A DNA stretch of 64,000 bases from JAKFEW01 sp036675505 (GTDB taxonomy: Bacteria > Cyanobacteriota > Sericytochromatia > S15B-MN24 > JAQBPE01), in contig JAKFEW010000060.1 in the NCBI GenBank assembly GCA_036675505.1, positions 1 to 64,000 of the forward strand, in the 5' to 3' direction. Positions 7,556-15,566 of the stretch are shown here, one piece after another. The position numbers and the translations under genes are program-made. The notes under the pieces were generated by a model, which was not told the DNA's origin, did no database searches, and saw nothing but the letters and a program-made list of their open reading frames with translations. Numbering within the stretch: position 1 is the stretch's first letter; every line of letters begins with the position of its first letter.

Positions 7556-10420
7556 ATGGAATCGACCGGGAACATCGGCGCGAAGCGCACCGACGAGCTG
7601 GCCCGCCGCGCCGTGGTGCCCGCGGCGCCCAGGCCCGCGCAGGGGGGCCCCGCGGTCGTGCCGGGCGGGCCTGCCGACGCCGCGGGGCTCGCGGCCGGCA
7701 CCGCGCTCGAGGCGCAAGACGGCCCGCGGGGCCGGGTCGCCATGCCGGGTGGGCCGCGTGGGGCCGATGCCGCCGATTTCGACGGCTTCGACGGCTTTGG
7801 CGTCCCCGGCCTGTCCGTCGCCGAGGCACGTGCCTACGTCCAGGACGCCCTGCGCGCGCTCGACGGGCCGCCGGCAGGCGCCGTGCAGGCCGCCGCCGGG
7901 CTGCTCGGCGATCCCCGTCGCTTCACCGACGCGCTGAGGCAACTCGCGACGCTGCGCGGCACGCCCGAGGGCGCGGCCGTGAAGGCCGAGCTCGATCGCC
8001 TCGCCGCCAGGGCCACGCCCGCCCTGCTCGCGGCCAAGCTCCTGGCCGTGGCGGATCCGGCCGCGCTGCCGCCGGCCACGCTGGCCCAGCTCGGGCGCCT
8101 GCGCGCGGTGGCGGACCCCGCGCTCCAGGCGGCGCTCGACAGGACGGCGGTGCAACTGCTGCCCCAGCTGTCGCCCGAGCGGCTGGTGCGCGACGACGCC
8201 CTGGCAGCCCTGGTCGCGCCGCTCGCGAACAGCCACGATCCCCAGGCCCGCGCGGCGCTCGCCCGCGCGGTGGGGGGCTGGACGGACGCGGCGCTCACGC
8301 GCGCGCTGGCGGGCAAGACCGACGCGGCCGGCGTGAAGCAGGCGCTCGGCGATTTCGAGGCCGAGATCGTGGGCCTGGCTCGCGCGACCGGCCTGGGCGC
8401 GCCGCTCCAGGCCGCGGCCGAGCAGGCGCTGCAGCAGCGTTCGGGGGCGATCGAGGCGATCGCCCAGCCTAAGAAGAAGAAGGGGTTCTGGGGCAAGATC
8501 ACAGGCGCCGTCAGCGGCGTGGTCGAGGGCGTGTCGAACGGCATCGGCGGCGCGCTCAAGTTCGCGGTGGACGGCATCGGCAAGGTCGCCAAGGTGGCGA
8601 TCGACGTGACGGCCAAGGTCAGCACGGTCGGCCTCGACCTCACGGCCGCGGCGCTCGACGCCGCCGGCGCGGACGGCGCCGCCGCCAAGGTGCGCGCGGC
8701 GGACCGGTTGGTCGAGAAGGCCTACGCGGCCGTGGGCGACCAGGTCCAGCTCTTCGCCGAGGGCGTCGGCTCGGCCTTCCGCGACACCGTGGTCGGCATC
8801 GGCAGCACGATCGCGCACCCGATCGAGACGGTGAAGGGCATCGCGCACCTCGTGACCCACCCCGGCGAGATCCCCAAGGTCGCGAAGGCGCTCTGGGACA
8901 CCGCCACGGAGAAGGGGCCGGCCTACGCGCTGGGCTACGTGGCCGGCAACCTGCTGCCCATGGTGCTCAGCGGCGGCAGCAGCTCGGGCGGCAGCCTGGG
9001 CGCGCGGATCGGGGCGATCGCCGGCGAGTCGCGCCTAATCGGCGGTGCGCTCAAGCTCGCCGGCGAGTCCAGGCTCGTCACGGGCGCGGTGAGCGTGGCG
9101 AAGGCATCAGGCAAGGCCGTGGCCGCGACCCGGGCCGGCCGCGTCGCGATCCAGGGCTACGAGGCGTTCGCGACCGTCGCCGGCAAGGCGCGCAAGTTCA
9201 CCACGGTGCCGCGCGAGTTCGTCGGCCGCCTCGCGGCGAAGAGCGAGACGATCCAGCGCGCCGTGTCGTACGTGAAGGGCGTGGGCGCCCGCCTCGAGCA
9301 GACGCCGGCGGTGCGCGCGATGCAGCGACTCAAGCGGGCCTACGAGGATCGCGTGGTCGCGCTCAACGACAAGGTCGACGGCGCGCTGCGCGCAGGCCTG
9401 GCGCGGGCCGAGGGCAGCGGCGTCGGCCAGCGCATCGTCGGCAAGGCTCTCCCCGCGCGGGCCGAGCGGATCGTGCAGGGCAACGTGCAACGCGACCTCG
9501 CCGCGGGCCGCGAGCTCAGCCAGGCGGAGCGCGACATCCTCGCGCGGCGCGGCGACTCCCTCGCGGACGTGGAAGAGGCCAACCGCGCGGGCCTGAACAA
9601 GCTGCCCGACAGGCCCGAGCAGGAGCAGCTGCTCACCTCGAAGGGCAAAGAGAAGACCCGGGCCATCTACGAAGACCGCGACGGCGCGCGCGGCCGCGTG
9701 GGCCAGAACCAGATCGAGGACGGCGTCATCTTCGAGGGCGCGCGGCCGCACGGCGACATGCCGAACGTGCGCGTGGATCTCAAGCACCCGAAGCTCGAGG
9801 CGGCGCGCGAGAAGGCCCTCGCGATCGGCCGCGACGCCACGCTGAGCACCCAGCAGAAGATCGACAGGATCGTCGAGCTGGTCCGCGGCGAGGGCGACGG
9901 GCCCGGGCTCTTGCGCGCGGCGTCCTCGTCCGAGGGCACCAACGCGCTCTTCGAGGGCATCAACGGCAAGCTCAAGGGCGCCCAGTTCCGCCTCGAGGAT
10001 CTCGGCACCTACCTCGACTCCCAGGTCGGCGACTGCCGGCACTTCGCGCTCACGACCCAGAGCCTGTTGCAGGAGGCCGTGCCCGAGCTGCGGCCGCGCG
10101 TGGTGTACGCGAAGACCTATGAGACCGTCGCGAACGGCGTCACGGAGGGCGTGAACCATGCGTTCAACGTGATCACGATCGACGGCAAGGACGTGGTGGT
10201 GGACGCGATCCTGCCGCACTTCACCGGCGGCCTGGTCGACGACTACGTGAACCGCGGGCTCTTCGGCCGTGAGGCGCGCTTCGTCCAGGACCGTTTCCAG
10301 CCGCTGGCGGGGCGCTGGTCGATGGGCGCGGGGGCCAACGCGGGCACGGCATTCAACTCGACCGTCGGCTGGGCGAGCCTGCCGGGGCGGGTCACGGAGG
10401 CCTGGAACGAGGCGCGGTAG
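7556..10420 (+). CDS. B2: large modular protein with C-terminal transglutaminase-like domain
   Basis: 954 aa. The N-terminus is Ala/Gly-rich. A helical module (about 115-400) is shared with B1: GLARATGLGAPLQAAAEQ, GAIEAIAQPKKKKGFW and LDAAGADGAAAKVRAADR. A long helical region follows, with a hydrophobic patch near 465-480. The C-terminus (about 770-954) contains GDCRHFALTTQSLL (Cys827), GVNHAFNVITIDGK (His868) and VVVDAI (Asp883). Their order and spacing match a transglutaminase/papain-like fold of the EDR1-like type. Such domains act as proteases, deamidases or cross-linkers, so a toxin or effector activity is a reasonable inference. GGAGGATC precedes the ATG. No signal peptide. It is the last gene of the second cassette and converges with 10439. 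Confidence 0.8.
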   Translation: MESTGNIGAKRTDELARRAVVPAAPRPAQGGPAVVPGGPADAAGLAAGTALEAQDGPRGRVAMPGGPRGADAADFDGFDGFGVPGLSVAEARAYVQDALRALDGPPAGAVQAAAGLLGDPRRFTDALRQLATLRGTPEGAAVKAELDRLAARATPALLAAKLLAVADPAALPPATLAQLGRLRAVADPALQAALDRTAVQLLPQLSPERLVRDDALAALVAPLANSHDPQARAALARAVGGWTDAALTRALAGKTDAAGVKQALGDFEAEIVGLARATGLGAPLQAAAEQALQQRSGAIEAIAQPKKKKGFWGKITGAVSGVVEGVSNGIGGALKFAVDGIGKVAKVAIDVTAKVSTVGLDLTAAALDAAGADGAAAKVRAADRLVEKAYAAVGDQVQLFAEGVGSAFRDTVVGIGSTIAHPIETVKGIAHLVTHPGEIPKVAKALWDTATEKGPAYALGYVAGNLLPMVLSGGSSSGGSLGARIGAIAGESRLIGGALKLAGESRLVTGAVSVAKASGKAVAATRAGRVAIQGYEAFATVAGKARKFTTVPREFVGRLAAKSETIQRAVSYVKGVGARLEQTPAVRAMQRLKRAYEDRVVALNDKVDGALRAGLARAEGSGVGQRIVGKALPARAERIVQGNVQRDLAAGRELSQAERDILARRGDSLADVEEANRAGLNKLPDRPEQEQLLTSKGKEKTRAIYEDRDGARGRVGQNQIEDGVIFEGARPHGDMPNVRVDLKHPKLEAAREKALAIGRDATLSTQQKIDRIVELVRGEGDGPGLLRAASSSEGTNALFEGINGKLKGAQFRLEDLGTYLDSQVGDCRHFALTTQSLLQEAVPELRPRVVYAKTYETVANGVTEGVNHAFNVITIDGKDVVVDAILPHFTGGLVDDYVNRGLFGREARFVQDRFQPLAGRWSMGAGANAGTAFNSTVGWASLPGRVTEAWNEAR

Positions 10421-10438
10421 GCTTTCCCGGGGACGGCG

Positions 10439-10801
10439 TTACGGCTCTTTGTCCCAGGCGGCTTGCACGAGGCCCTTCAGCGACGACACCACCGGCGCGG
10501 GCACCGGGAAGTCCTTCTGGGGGTGGGCCTCGGCCAGGCGCTCGGCCAGGTCCGTCAGCCGCTCGCGGTAGCCTTCGCGAAGCTCGATGTTCATCATCGG
10601 TCCCAGCTGGTCGACCAGCGCGCCGGCCGCCAGCAGCGCGAACCAGGCCTCGATCGGGTCGCGCGCCGCCGCGGCCAGCGCGCGGCCGTCCGGCAACGCG
10701 TCACCGAGGTTCAGCGCGGCCGCCGAGATCAGCGCCTCGAGCGAGGTCACGACCACTTCCGCGACCTTGAACGAGGCCATGGGAAGGGGCTTGTCGGGCA
10801 T
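10439..10801 (-). CDS. Small helical protein coupled to a histidine kinase
   Basis: 120 aa, predicted all-helical with a hydrophobic N-terminal half (VAEVVVTSLEALISAAALNL) and a second helix pair (IEAWFALLAAGALVDQLGPM). Not recognised. Its ATG overlaps the kinase stop as TGATG, so it is translationally coupled to the kinase at 10801 and probably belongs to the same unit, not to the convergent B2 gene. It could be a partner or output of the kinase (inference); it has no receiver-domain motifs. Confidence 0.65.
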   Translation of the reverse strand: MPDKPLPMASFKVAEVVVTSLEALISAAALNLGDALPDGRALAAAARDPIEAWFALLAAGALVDQLGPMMNIELREGYRERLTDLAERLAEAHPQKDFPVPAPVVSSLKGLVQAAWDKEP

Positions 10802-12084
10802 CAGCGTGCTCCTTCGTCGGGCTCGGGCGGTTCGGCAGGGGCGATCGGGAGCGTGAACCAGAACGTACTACCCTCGCCCGGGCGGCTATCCACGCCGATC
10901 GCCCCGCCGTGCGCCTCTACCAGCGCCTTGGCGATCGAGAGCCCCAGGCCCGTACCCTGGCCCTGTCGCACGCCGTTGTCGAGCTGCGAGAAGCGCTGGA
11001 ACAGCCGGGGACGGTCCTCGGGCGCGATGCCGAGGCCGCTGTCACGGACCTCGATGCGCAGCCAGTCGCCGTCTCGCCGCGCCGAGACGCCGATCGTGCC
11101 GCCTTTCGCCGTGAACTTGAGCGCGTTGCCGGCCAGGTTCGTGAGCACCTGATCGACGCGCTTGGCGTCGCACCACGCGAGCGGCAGGTCGGGCGGCAGC
11201 GCCGCGGTGAGCGATACGCCCGAGTCCGCGGCGAGCGGCCCGAAGCCGTCGACGACGTCGCGGACGATCGCCGCGAGATCGCGCGCCTCCGGCCGCACCG
11301 CCTGGTAGCCGGCGTCCAGGCGGGCCGACTCCAGCAGGTCGTTCATCAGGTGCTGCAGCCGGCGGATCTGGTGTTCCATGCGGCGGATGAACTCTCGCTG
11401 TTGGCCGTTCAGCGCGCCGACCTCGCCGAGGAGCTCGGAATAGCCCTGGATGGCGGTGAGTGGCGTGCGCAGCTCGTGCGAGACCGAGTCGACGAACATC
11501 GCCTTGAGCCGCTCGAGCTCACGCGCCTGGGCGAGCTCGGCGGCATGGCGGGCGATCAGGGCCTGGGCCGCCTTCATTTCGGTCACGTCCTGGACCGTGC
11601 CGACGAGCAGGGCCGGATGGCCATTCCGGTCCGGGATCACCCGGCCGAGCTCATGCACCACGCGCTCCTCGCCGTCCGGCCGGGTGATGCGGTGCTCGAC
11701 GCTGTAAGGCAGGCCCGAGGCGATCGTGAGGGCGACGGCGCCTTCGACCGCCGGCCGATCGTCCGGATGGAGGGCCGCGATGAAGCGATCGAGCGTGATG
11801 GGACCCTCGGCCGGGTCGATGCCGAAGATGTTGTAGGTTTCTTCGCTCCAGACCAGGCCCGTGTGCTGGCTGTCCGCCCAGGCGTCGTCCGCCGGCTCGG
11901 GGCCGAGGCCCGACTCCCAGCTGCCGATGTGGGCGATGTGCTGGGCCTCGAGCAGGCGGGTCTGGAGCTTGCGGTGCGCGTCGGCGAGTGCGCGCAAGCG
12001 GGCGCGCCGGGCCCGGCGCGCCCGTTGGAGGTAGGCTTCGACCAGTTGACCTCGGGCGCGGGTACGCCCGGCATCCGTGGACAT
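10801..12084 (-). CDS. PAS-domain sensor histidine kinase
   Basis: 427 aa, soluble. An Arg-rich N-terminal helix is followed by a PAS domain (about 45-170; WSEETYNIFGIDP, YSVEHRITRPDGEERVV, GTVQDVTE), a HisKA dimerisation helix with the phospho-accepting His in SVSHELRTPLTAIQGYSELL, and a HATPase_c domain with N-box NLAGNALKF, G1 DSGLGIAPED and G2 GTGLGLSIAKALVEAHGG. It phosphorylates itself and, in this family, a response regulator; none is encoded in the window. ATG 12084 is preferred because GAGGA sits at good spacing; GTG 12090 is an alternative. Its 3' end is coupled to the small protein at 10439. Confidence 0.92.
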   Translation of the reverse strand: MSTDAGRTRARGQLVEAYLQRARRARRARLRALADAHRKLQTRLLEAQHIAHIGSWESGLGPEPADDAWADSQHTGLVWSEETYNIFGIDPAEGPITLDRFIAALHPDDRPAVEGAVALTIASGLPYSVEHRITRPDGEERVVHELGRVIPDRNGHPALLVGTVQDVTEMKAAQALIARHAAELAQARELERLKAMFVDSVSHELRTPLTAIQGYSELLGEVGALNGQQREFIRRMEHQIRRLQHLMNDLLESARLDAGYQAVRPEARDLAAIVRDVVDGFGPLAADSGVSLTAALPPDLPLAWCDAKRVDQVLTNLAGNALKFTAKGGTIGVSARRDGDWLRIEVRDSGLGIAPEDRPRLFQRFSQLDNGVRQGQGTGLGLSIAKALVEAHGGAIGVDSRPGEGSTFWFTLPIAPAEPPEPDEGAR

Positions 12085-12103
12085 GCTCACGATCCTCGAA
12101 CCG

Positions 12104-12112
12104 ATGCTAGCA
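12104..12112 (-). promoter_or_regulatory. Possible extended -10 for the PAS kinase
   Basis: TGCTAGCAT on the minus strand, about 20 bases before the kinase ATG, fits TGnTAnnnT. No convincing -35. Confidence 0.3.
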
Positions 12113-12154
12113 CGGTCGTTCGTCGGCTGTCTGTTAAGGTTTTTACATAGGGGA

Positions 12155-12628
12155 TCAGTGCGGGCGGTCGCCGCAGGCGAGGGAAACGGCGTGCGGCAGC
12201 GCGGGCAGGATCGTCTCCAGGCACTCGCGGGCGCCTTTCGGGCTGCCGGGCAGGTTGACGATCAACGTCGCGCCGCGCAGGCCGGCCGCCGCGCGGCTGA
12301 TCATCGCCATCGGCGTCTTGGCGAGGCTGGCCGCCCGCATAGCCTCGGCGAGCCCAGGCACGAGCCGGTCGCACACCGCGATGGTGGCCTCCGGCGTCAC
12401 GTCGCGCGGCGCCACGCCGGTGCCGCCGGTGGTGAGCACGAGGTCGCAGCCGACCGCGTCGGCGAGCCGGATGAGCGCCGCCTCGATGTCCGCCCGCTCG
12501 TCGGGCAGGATGCCGCTCTCGACGACTTCGGCGCCCGGGATCGTCGCGATCACCTCGCGCACGACGCGGCCGCTCTCGTCGGTCGCGGCCGTGCGGGTGT
12601 CACTCAGCGTCAGGATGCCCACTCGCAT
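12155..12628 (-). CDS. moaB: Molybdenum cofactor biosynthesis protein, MoaB/MogA family
   Basis: 157 aa, the usual size for the family. It binds molybdopterin and catalyses its adenylylation before molybdenum insertion. Signature segments: MRVGILTLSDTRTAATDESG at the N-terminus, LVLTTGGTGVAPRDVTPEA (the MPT-binding TGGTG loop) and LIVNLPGSPKGARECLE. The start at 12628 is chosen from homology and the upstream GGAGGAG; it overlaps the end of moeA by 29 bases, so the two are translationally linked. moaB and mogA cannot be told apart with confidence from the sequence. No other moa genes are in the window. Confidence 0.93.
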   Translation of the reverse strand: MRVGILTLSDTRTAATDESGRVVREVIATIPGAEVVESGILPDERADIEAALIRLADAVGCDLVLTTGGTGVAPRDVTPEATIAVCDRLVPGLAEAMRAASLAKTPMAMISRAAAGLRGATLIVNLPGSPKGARECLETILPALPHAVSLACGDRPH

Positions 12629-13844
12629 AAGACTCGATCTCCTCCAACAGCACGACCTCCACGGCGTCGCCCGCGGCATAGCGCCCGGGGCCCTCCGGCA
12701 GGACCACGAGCGCGTTGCCCCGCGCCATCCCCGAAAGCTGGTGCGACCCCTGCCGCGCCTCGAGCCGGGCCACGAAGCCGCCCACCTCCCAGGTGACCTC
12801 GGCGCGCAGGAATTGGCGGCGATCGCCCCGCTTCACGTGCTCGGCGGCGAGTGACGCGCGCACCGGCGGCCGGCGCAGGTGCGCGTGGCCCTGGAGCTTC
12901 CGGATCGCGGGGCGCACGAAGAGCTCGAAGCCCACCAGGGTGCTCACCGGGTTGCCTGGCAGGCCGATCACCGGCGTGCCGGCGACGTGCCCGAAGGCCA
13001 GCGGCTTGCCGGGCTGCATGTTGATGCGCCAGAAGGCCATCTCGCCGCTCGCCGCGAGCACTTCTTTCACGAGGTCGTGGTCGCCCACCGAGACCCCGCC
13101 GGTCGTGATCAACAAATCTGCGCGCGCGCCCTCGGCCATCCTGGCCGCGAGGTCCGCGCGCGTGTCGCGCGCGATGCCGAGCTGGATCGGCTCGGCCCCG
13201 GCCGCCTCGACCAGGGCCTCGAGCGCGTAGCTGCTGCTCGCGCGGATCTGGCCCGGGCCGAGCGCGTCGGCGAGGCCGACCAGCTCGTCGCCGGTGGCGA
13301 GGATGGCGACGCGCGGCCGGCGTACCGCGAGCACCTCGGCCGCGCCGATCGACGCGAGCACGCCGATCACGGCCGGCTTGAGCGGGGTCCCCGCGCGGCA
13401 GACGACCTGGCCCGCCGCCACGTCCTCGCCGGCCCGCCGCACGTGCTCGCCCGGCGCGGCCGGGCAGCGCACCTCGACGCGGTCCGCGTGCTCGTGGGTG
13501 TCCTCGCGCATGACGACCGCCTCGGCGCCTTCCGGCAGCGGCGCGCCGGTCATGATCCGCACGGCCGTCCCGGGCTCGACCCGCACGCCGGCCGGGTTCG
13601 CGCCTGCCGGCAGATCGCCCGCCAACCGCAGCGTGGTGGGCGCGTCCTCGCGGGCGCCGGCCACGTCGGCGACGCGCACGGCGTAGCCGTCCATCGCCGA
13701 GTTGTCGAAGGGCGGGATCGCCTCGCGCGCGATCACGTCCTCGGCCAGCACGCGGCCCCGCGCGGCCGTCAGCGACACGCGCTCGGCGGGCAGGGGGGCG
13801 ATCGCCGCGACGATGGCGCGGTATGCTTCGTCGACGCTGAGCAT
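12600..13844 (-). CDS. moeA: Molybdopterin molybdenumtransferase MoeA
   Basis: 414 aa, full length. It inserts molybdate into adenylylated molybdopterin to give Moco. MoeA N-terminal signature PPFDNSAMDGYAVR, central IMTGAPLPEGAEAVVMRED, MPT-binding domain LLITTGGVSVGDHDLVKEVL and GLPGNPVSTLVGFELFVRP are all present, followed by a small C-terminal beta domain. The first gene of a two-gene unit with moaB, which begins inside its last codons. The presence of Moco genes implies molybdoenzymes elsewhere in the genome. Confidence 0.96.
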   Translation of the reverse strand: MLSVDEAYRAIVAAIAPLPAERVSLTAARGRVLAEDVIAREAIPPFDNSAMDGYAVRVADVAGAREDAPTTLRLAGDLPAGANPAGVRVEPGTAVRIMTGAPLPEGAEAVVMREDTHEHADRVEVRCPAAPGEHVRRAGEDVAAGQVVCRAGTPLKPAVIGVLASIGAAEVLAVRRPRVAILATGDELVGLADALGPGQIRASSSYALEALVEAAGAEPIQLGIARDTRADLAARMAEGARADLLITTGGVSVGDHDLVKEVLAASGEMAFWRINMQPGKPLAFGHVAGTPVIGLPGNPVSTLVGFELFVRPAIRKLQGHAHLRRPPVRASLAAEHVKRGDRRQFLRAEVTWEVGGFVARLEARQGSHQLSGMARGNALVVLPEGPGRYAAGDAVEVVLLEEIESYASGHPDAE

Positions 13845-13920
13845 GGTCCCGAGAGATTAGCATGGGCGCGCCCGAGCGGCAACGCGGCGAGCGACCTCGA
13901 CCAAGGGCGCGATCACCTCC

Positions 13921-13947
13921 CGCCCGTGGGGTATCGTGGCACGGGCG
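13921..13947. other. Inverted repeat upstream of the 13978 gene
   Basis: 8-bp perfect stem CGCCCGTG / CACGGGCG with an 11-base loop in the divergent intergenic region between moeA and the 13978 gene. No T-run, so an operator or mRNA hairpin is more likely than a terminator. Confidence 0.4.
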
Positions 13948-13977
13948 GGGCGCTGGCGCCCGGGAAGTGAGGGAACG

Positions 13978-14358
13978 GTGGCCGAAGACGGGCTGGATCC
14001 GGCGGGCGTGGAGGCGATCGGGTTACGCGCCGCGATGCTCGTGCTGGCCTTCGGCTACGCCGACGGCGAGGCGGCGGTGCGTGAGGCGATCGACGCGGCG
14101 CTCGACGACGGCACCTGGGACCAGGGGGACGACGACTTCCCGTACGAGGGCATGCGCCAGGACGAGGACCTGAACTGGCGCGTGGCCGACCCGGCGCTCG
14201 AGCGTCGCGTGGTCGGCCGCGTCTGCGCCTTCCTGGCCGCAGACTCGGGCCGCGCGGCCGTCCAGCGCTACGTGGCCGCCACCCTGCAGGATCTGGGCCC
14301 CGTGGGCGGCTCGATCGAGGGGGCGCTCGCGCGCATCGCGGAGCGGTTTCCGCGCTGA
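13978..14358 (+). CDS. Hypothetical acidic helical protein
   Basis: 126 aa, not recognised. Acidic, mainly helical; no signal peptide or membrane segment. The centre holds a very acidic loop (DDGTWDQGDDDFPYEGMRQD) between helices. GTG 13978 with GAGGGA just upstream is the most likely start; ATG 13936 is in frame but has no ribosome binding site. It stands alone between moeA (divergent) and the lipoprotein at 14386 (convergent). Confidence 0.6.
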   Translation: MAEDGLDPAGVEAIGLRAAMLVLAFGYADGEAAVREAIDAALDDGTWDQGDDDFPYEGMRQDEDLNWRVADPALERRVVGRVCAFLAADSGRAAVQRYVAATLQDLGPVGGSIEGALARIAERFPR

Positions 14359-14385
14359 AGCGGCTGCACCGAGGAAAAGGGTGCG

Positions 14386-14889
14386 CTAGCGGTCCTCGGT
14401 CTCGGCCGTGGTCAGCGCGCAGAACTCGGCGGCGTCGAGGCTGCCGTTCGCGTCGGCATCGTAGGTCGCGAGCTCGGCGCCGCGTGTTGCGGCGCTCAGC
14501 TCCTTCGCCGTGACCGCACCATCGGCGTCGACGTCGGCCTGCACGAAGCCGGCGTCGCAGCCGGGCGCCTCGGGGCCCGGCGAGGTCGGGGCGGTGCTCG
14601 CGGCCGCCTGGGGCAGGTTCAGGCCGCCGGGGGGCGGCTCCACGGCGCCGCCGGACACCAGCTTTCCGCCGCCCTCGCGGACGGGCATCGCCGCCGCGCC
14701 ATTCTGGCCGATCACGTTGCCCCCCCCGGCCGCGATGATGTTCCCGCCGGCGTTGCCCACGATGTTGCCGCCGCCCGTGGCGATGCCGGCCGAGGGCACC
14801 GGCGCCGGAACGTTGGCGGCGCCGGTCACGACGCAACCGCTCAGGGCGGCTGTGAGCGCCAGGGCGGCGAGCGGCTTCATCGCAATCAT
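14386..14889 (-). CDS. Lipoprotein with two EF-hand-like calcium loops
   Basis: 167 aa. Signal peptide ending in the lipobox LSGC, so the mature protein starts at Cys19 and is membrane-anchored outside the cytoplasm. A glycine/asparagine-rich repeat region (GGGNIVGNAGGNII, GGGNVIGQNG) follows. The C-terminus holds two DxDxDG-type loops, DVDADGAVTAKEL and DADANGSLDAAEF, spaced like a paired EF-hand, predicted to bind calcium. ATG 14889 follows GGAGGA by 5 nt. It lies downstream of a second lipoprotein gene on the same strand. Confidence 0.8.
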   Translation of the reverse strand: MIAMKPLAALALTAALSGCVVTGAANVPAPVPSAGIATGGGNIVGNAGGNIIAAGGGNVIGQNGAAAMPVREGGGKLVSGGAVEPPPGGLNLPQAAASTAPTSPGPEAPGCDAGFVQADVDADGAVTAKELSAATRGAELATYDADANGSLDAAEFCALTTAETEDR

Positions 14890-14901
14890 GTCGGTCCTCC
14901 G

Positions 14902-14921
14902 GTCGGTTCGAAGGAACCGAC
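14902..14921 (-). other. Hairpin directly before the EF-hand lipoprotein ribosome binding site
   Basis: Perfect 8-bp stem GTCGGTTC / GAACCGAC with a 4-base loop. On the minus strand the GGAGGA of the lipoprotein follows immediately, so the structure could influence translation or protect the downstream end of the upstream message. No T-run. Confidence 0.5.
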
Positions 14922-14950
14922 GAGCGAGCAGAGAAATTGGTTCCGCCGGG

Positions 14951-15304
14951 CTACTCGCAGGGGGCCGGCGTGGCAGTGGGGCTGGCGGTGGGGCTCGGGC
15001 TTACGGCCAGCGCGGTTTTGCGGTCGTTGGGCGTCGGCGAGGGAGCGGGCGTCGGCGAGGGAGCGGGCGTCGCACCCGCCGTGGGCGCGGCGCTCGGGCT
15101 CGCGCCGGGCGCGCAGGAGGCGCTCCCCGCCGGCGCCGCGGAGGCCGCGCCGGCGGCCTGGAAGGATCCGCCGTCCGGGCCGATCAGCGGGTTGCCCTTG
15201 GCGATCGCGGTCGGCGGCAGCACGGCGCCGGCGCGCCCGCTACAGCCTACGAGAAGGGCCACGGCCAGGAAGGCCAACGAGGCAGCGAGACCGAAGCGGG
15301 GCAT
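14951..15304 (-). CDS. Small lipoprotein with Pro/Ser/Thr-rich tail
   Basis: 117 aa. Hydrophobic signal (LAASLAFLAVALLVGC) with the lipobox LVGC; cysteine 22 would be lipidated. The mature part has a short ordered stretch (PPTAIAKGNPLIGPDGGSFQ), then a low-complexity Ala/Pro/Ser/Thr tail with repeats of PSPTP. ATG 15304 with GGAGGAG upstream is preferred over longer Arg-rich starts. Same orientation as, and 61 bases before, the EF-hand lipoprotein. Function unknown. Confidence 0.7.
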   Translation of the reverse strand: MPRFGLAASLAFLAVALLVGCSGRAGAVLPPTAIAKGNPLIGPDGGSFQAAGAASAAPAGSASCAPGASPSAAPTAGATPAPSPTPAPSPTPNDRKTALAVSPSPTASPTATPAPCE

Positions 15305-15399
15305 GGGGCTCCTCCAGGGGGCGGGCGACCGTCTCATCATACCCCCGACGCCGGACCGACGCTCACGAGACCCCCGCCGGTGGGGAGAGCGGCGCCGAA

Positions 15400-15421
15400 T
15401 TTCTCGCGCATTTCTCGCGCA
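15400..15421 (+). repeat. Two 11-bp direct repeats
   Basis: TTTCTCGCGCA occurs twice in tandem, followed by a third degenerate copy (TCTCTCGAACA). It lies upstream of the promoter at 15448. The rest of 15305-15447 shows nothing I can assign. Confidence 0.6.
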
Positions 15422-15447
15422 TCTCTCGAACATGTGATCGAGGTTAC

Positions 15448-15476
15448 TTGAACTAGAACATGCTTTCGACTATATT
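15448..15476 (+). promoter_or_regulatory. Sigma-70-type promoter of the mutagenesis operon
   Basis: TTGAAC, a 17-base spacer, then TATATT. This is the best canonical promoter in the window and predicts a transcript starting near 15483, just before the LexA-type box. Confidence 0.75.
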
Positions 15477-15490
15477 AGAAAGCAAGTAGG

Positions 15491-15504
15491 GGAACAAACG
15501 TTCC
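15491..15504 (+). promoter_or_regulatory. LexA (SOS) box, GAAC-N4-GTTC type
   Basis: GGAACAAACGTTCC matches the Gram-positive-type LexA operator core GAAC-N4-GTTC perfectly. It lies at about +8 to +21 relative to the predicted start of the 15448 promoter, where LexA would block transcription. The downstream genes (a little-finger-like protein and dinB) are typical SOS functions. Confidence 0.7.
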
Positions 15505-15566
15505 ATCACCGAAAACGAGCCCCCTGCGCGCATATCCACCCTCGCGCCCACCGGAGGTCCAGTCTC

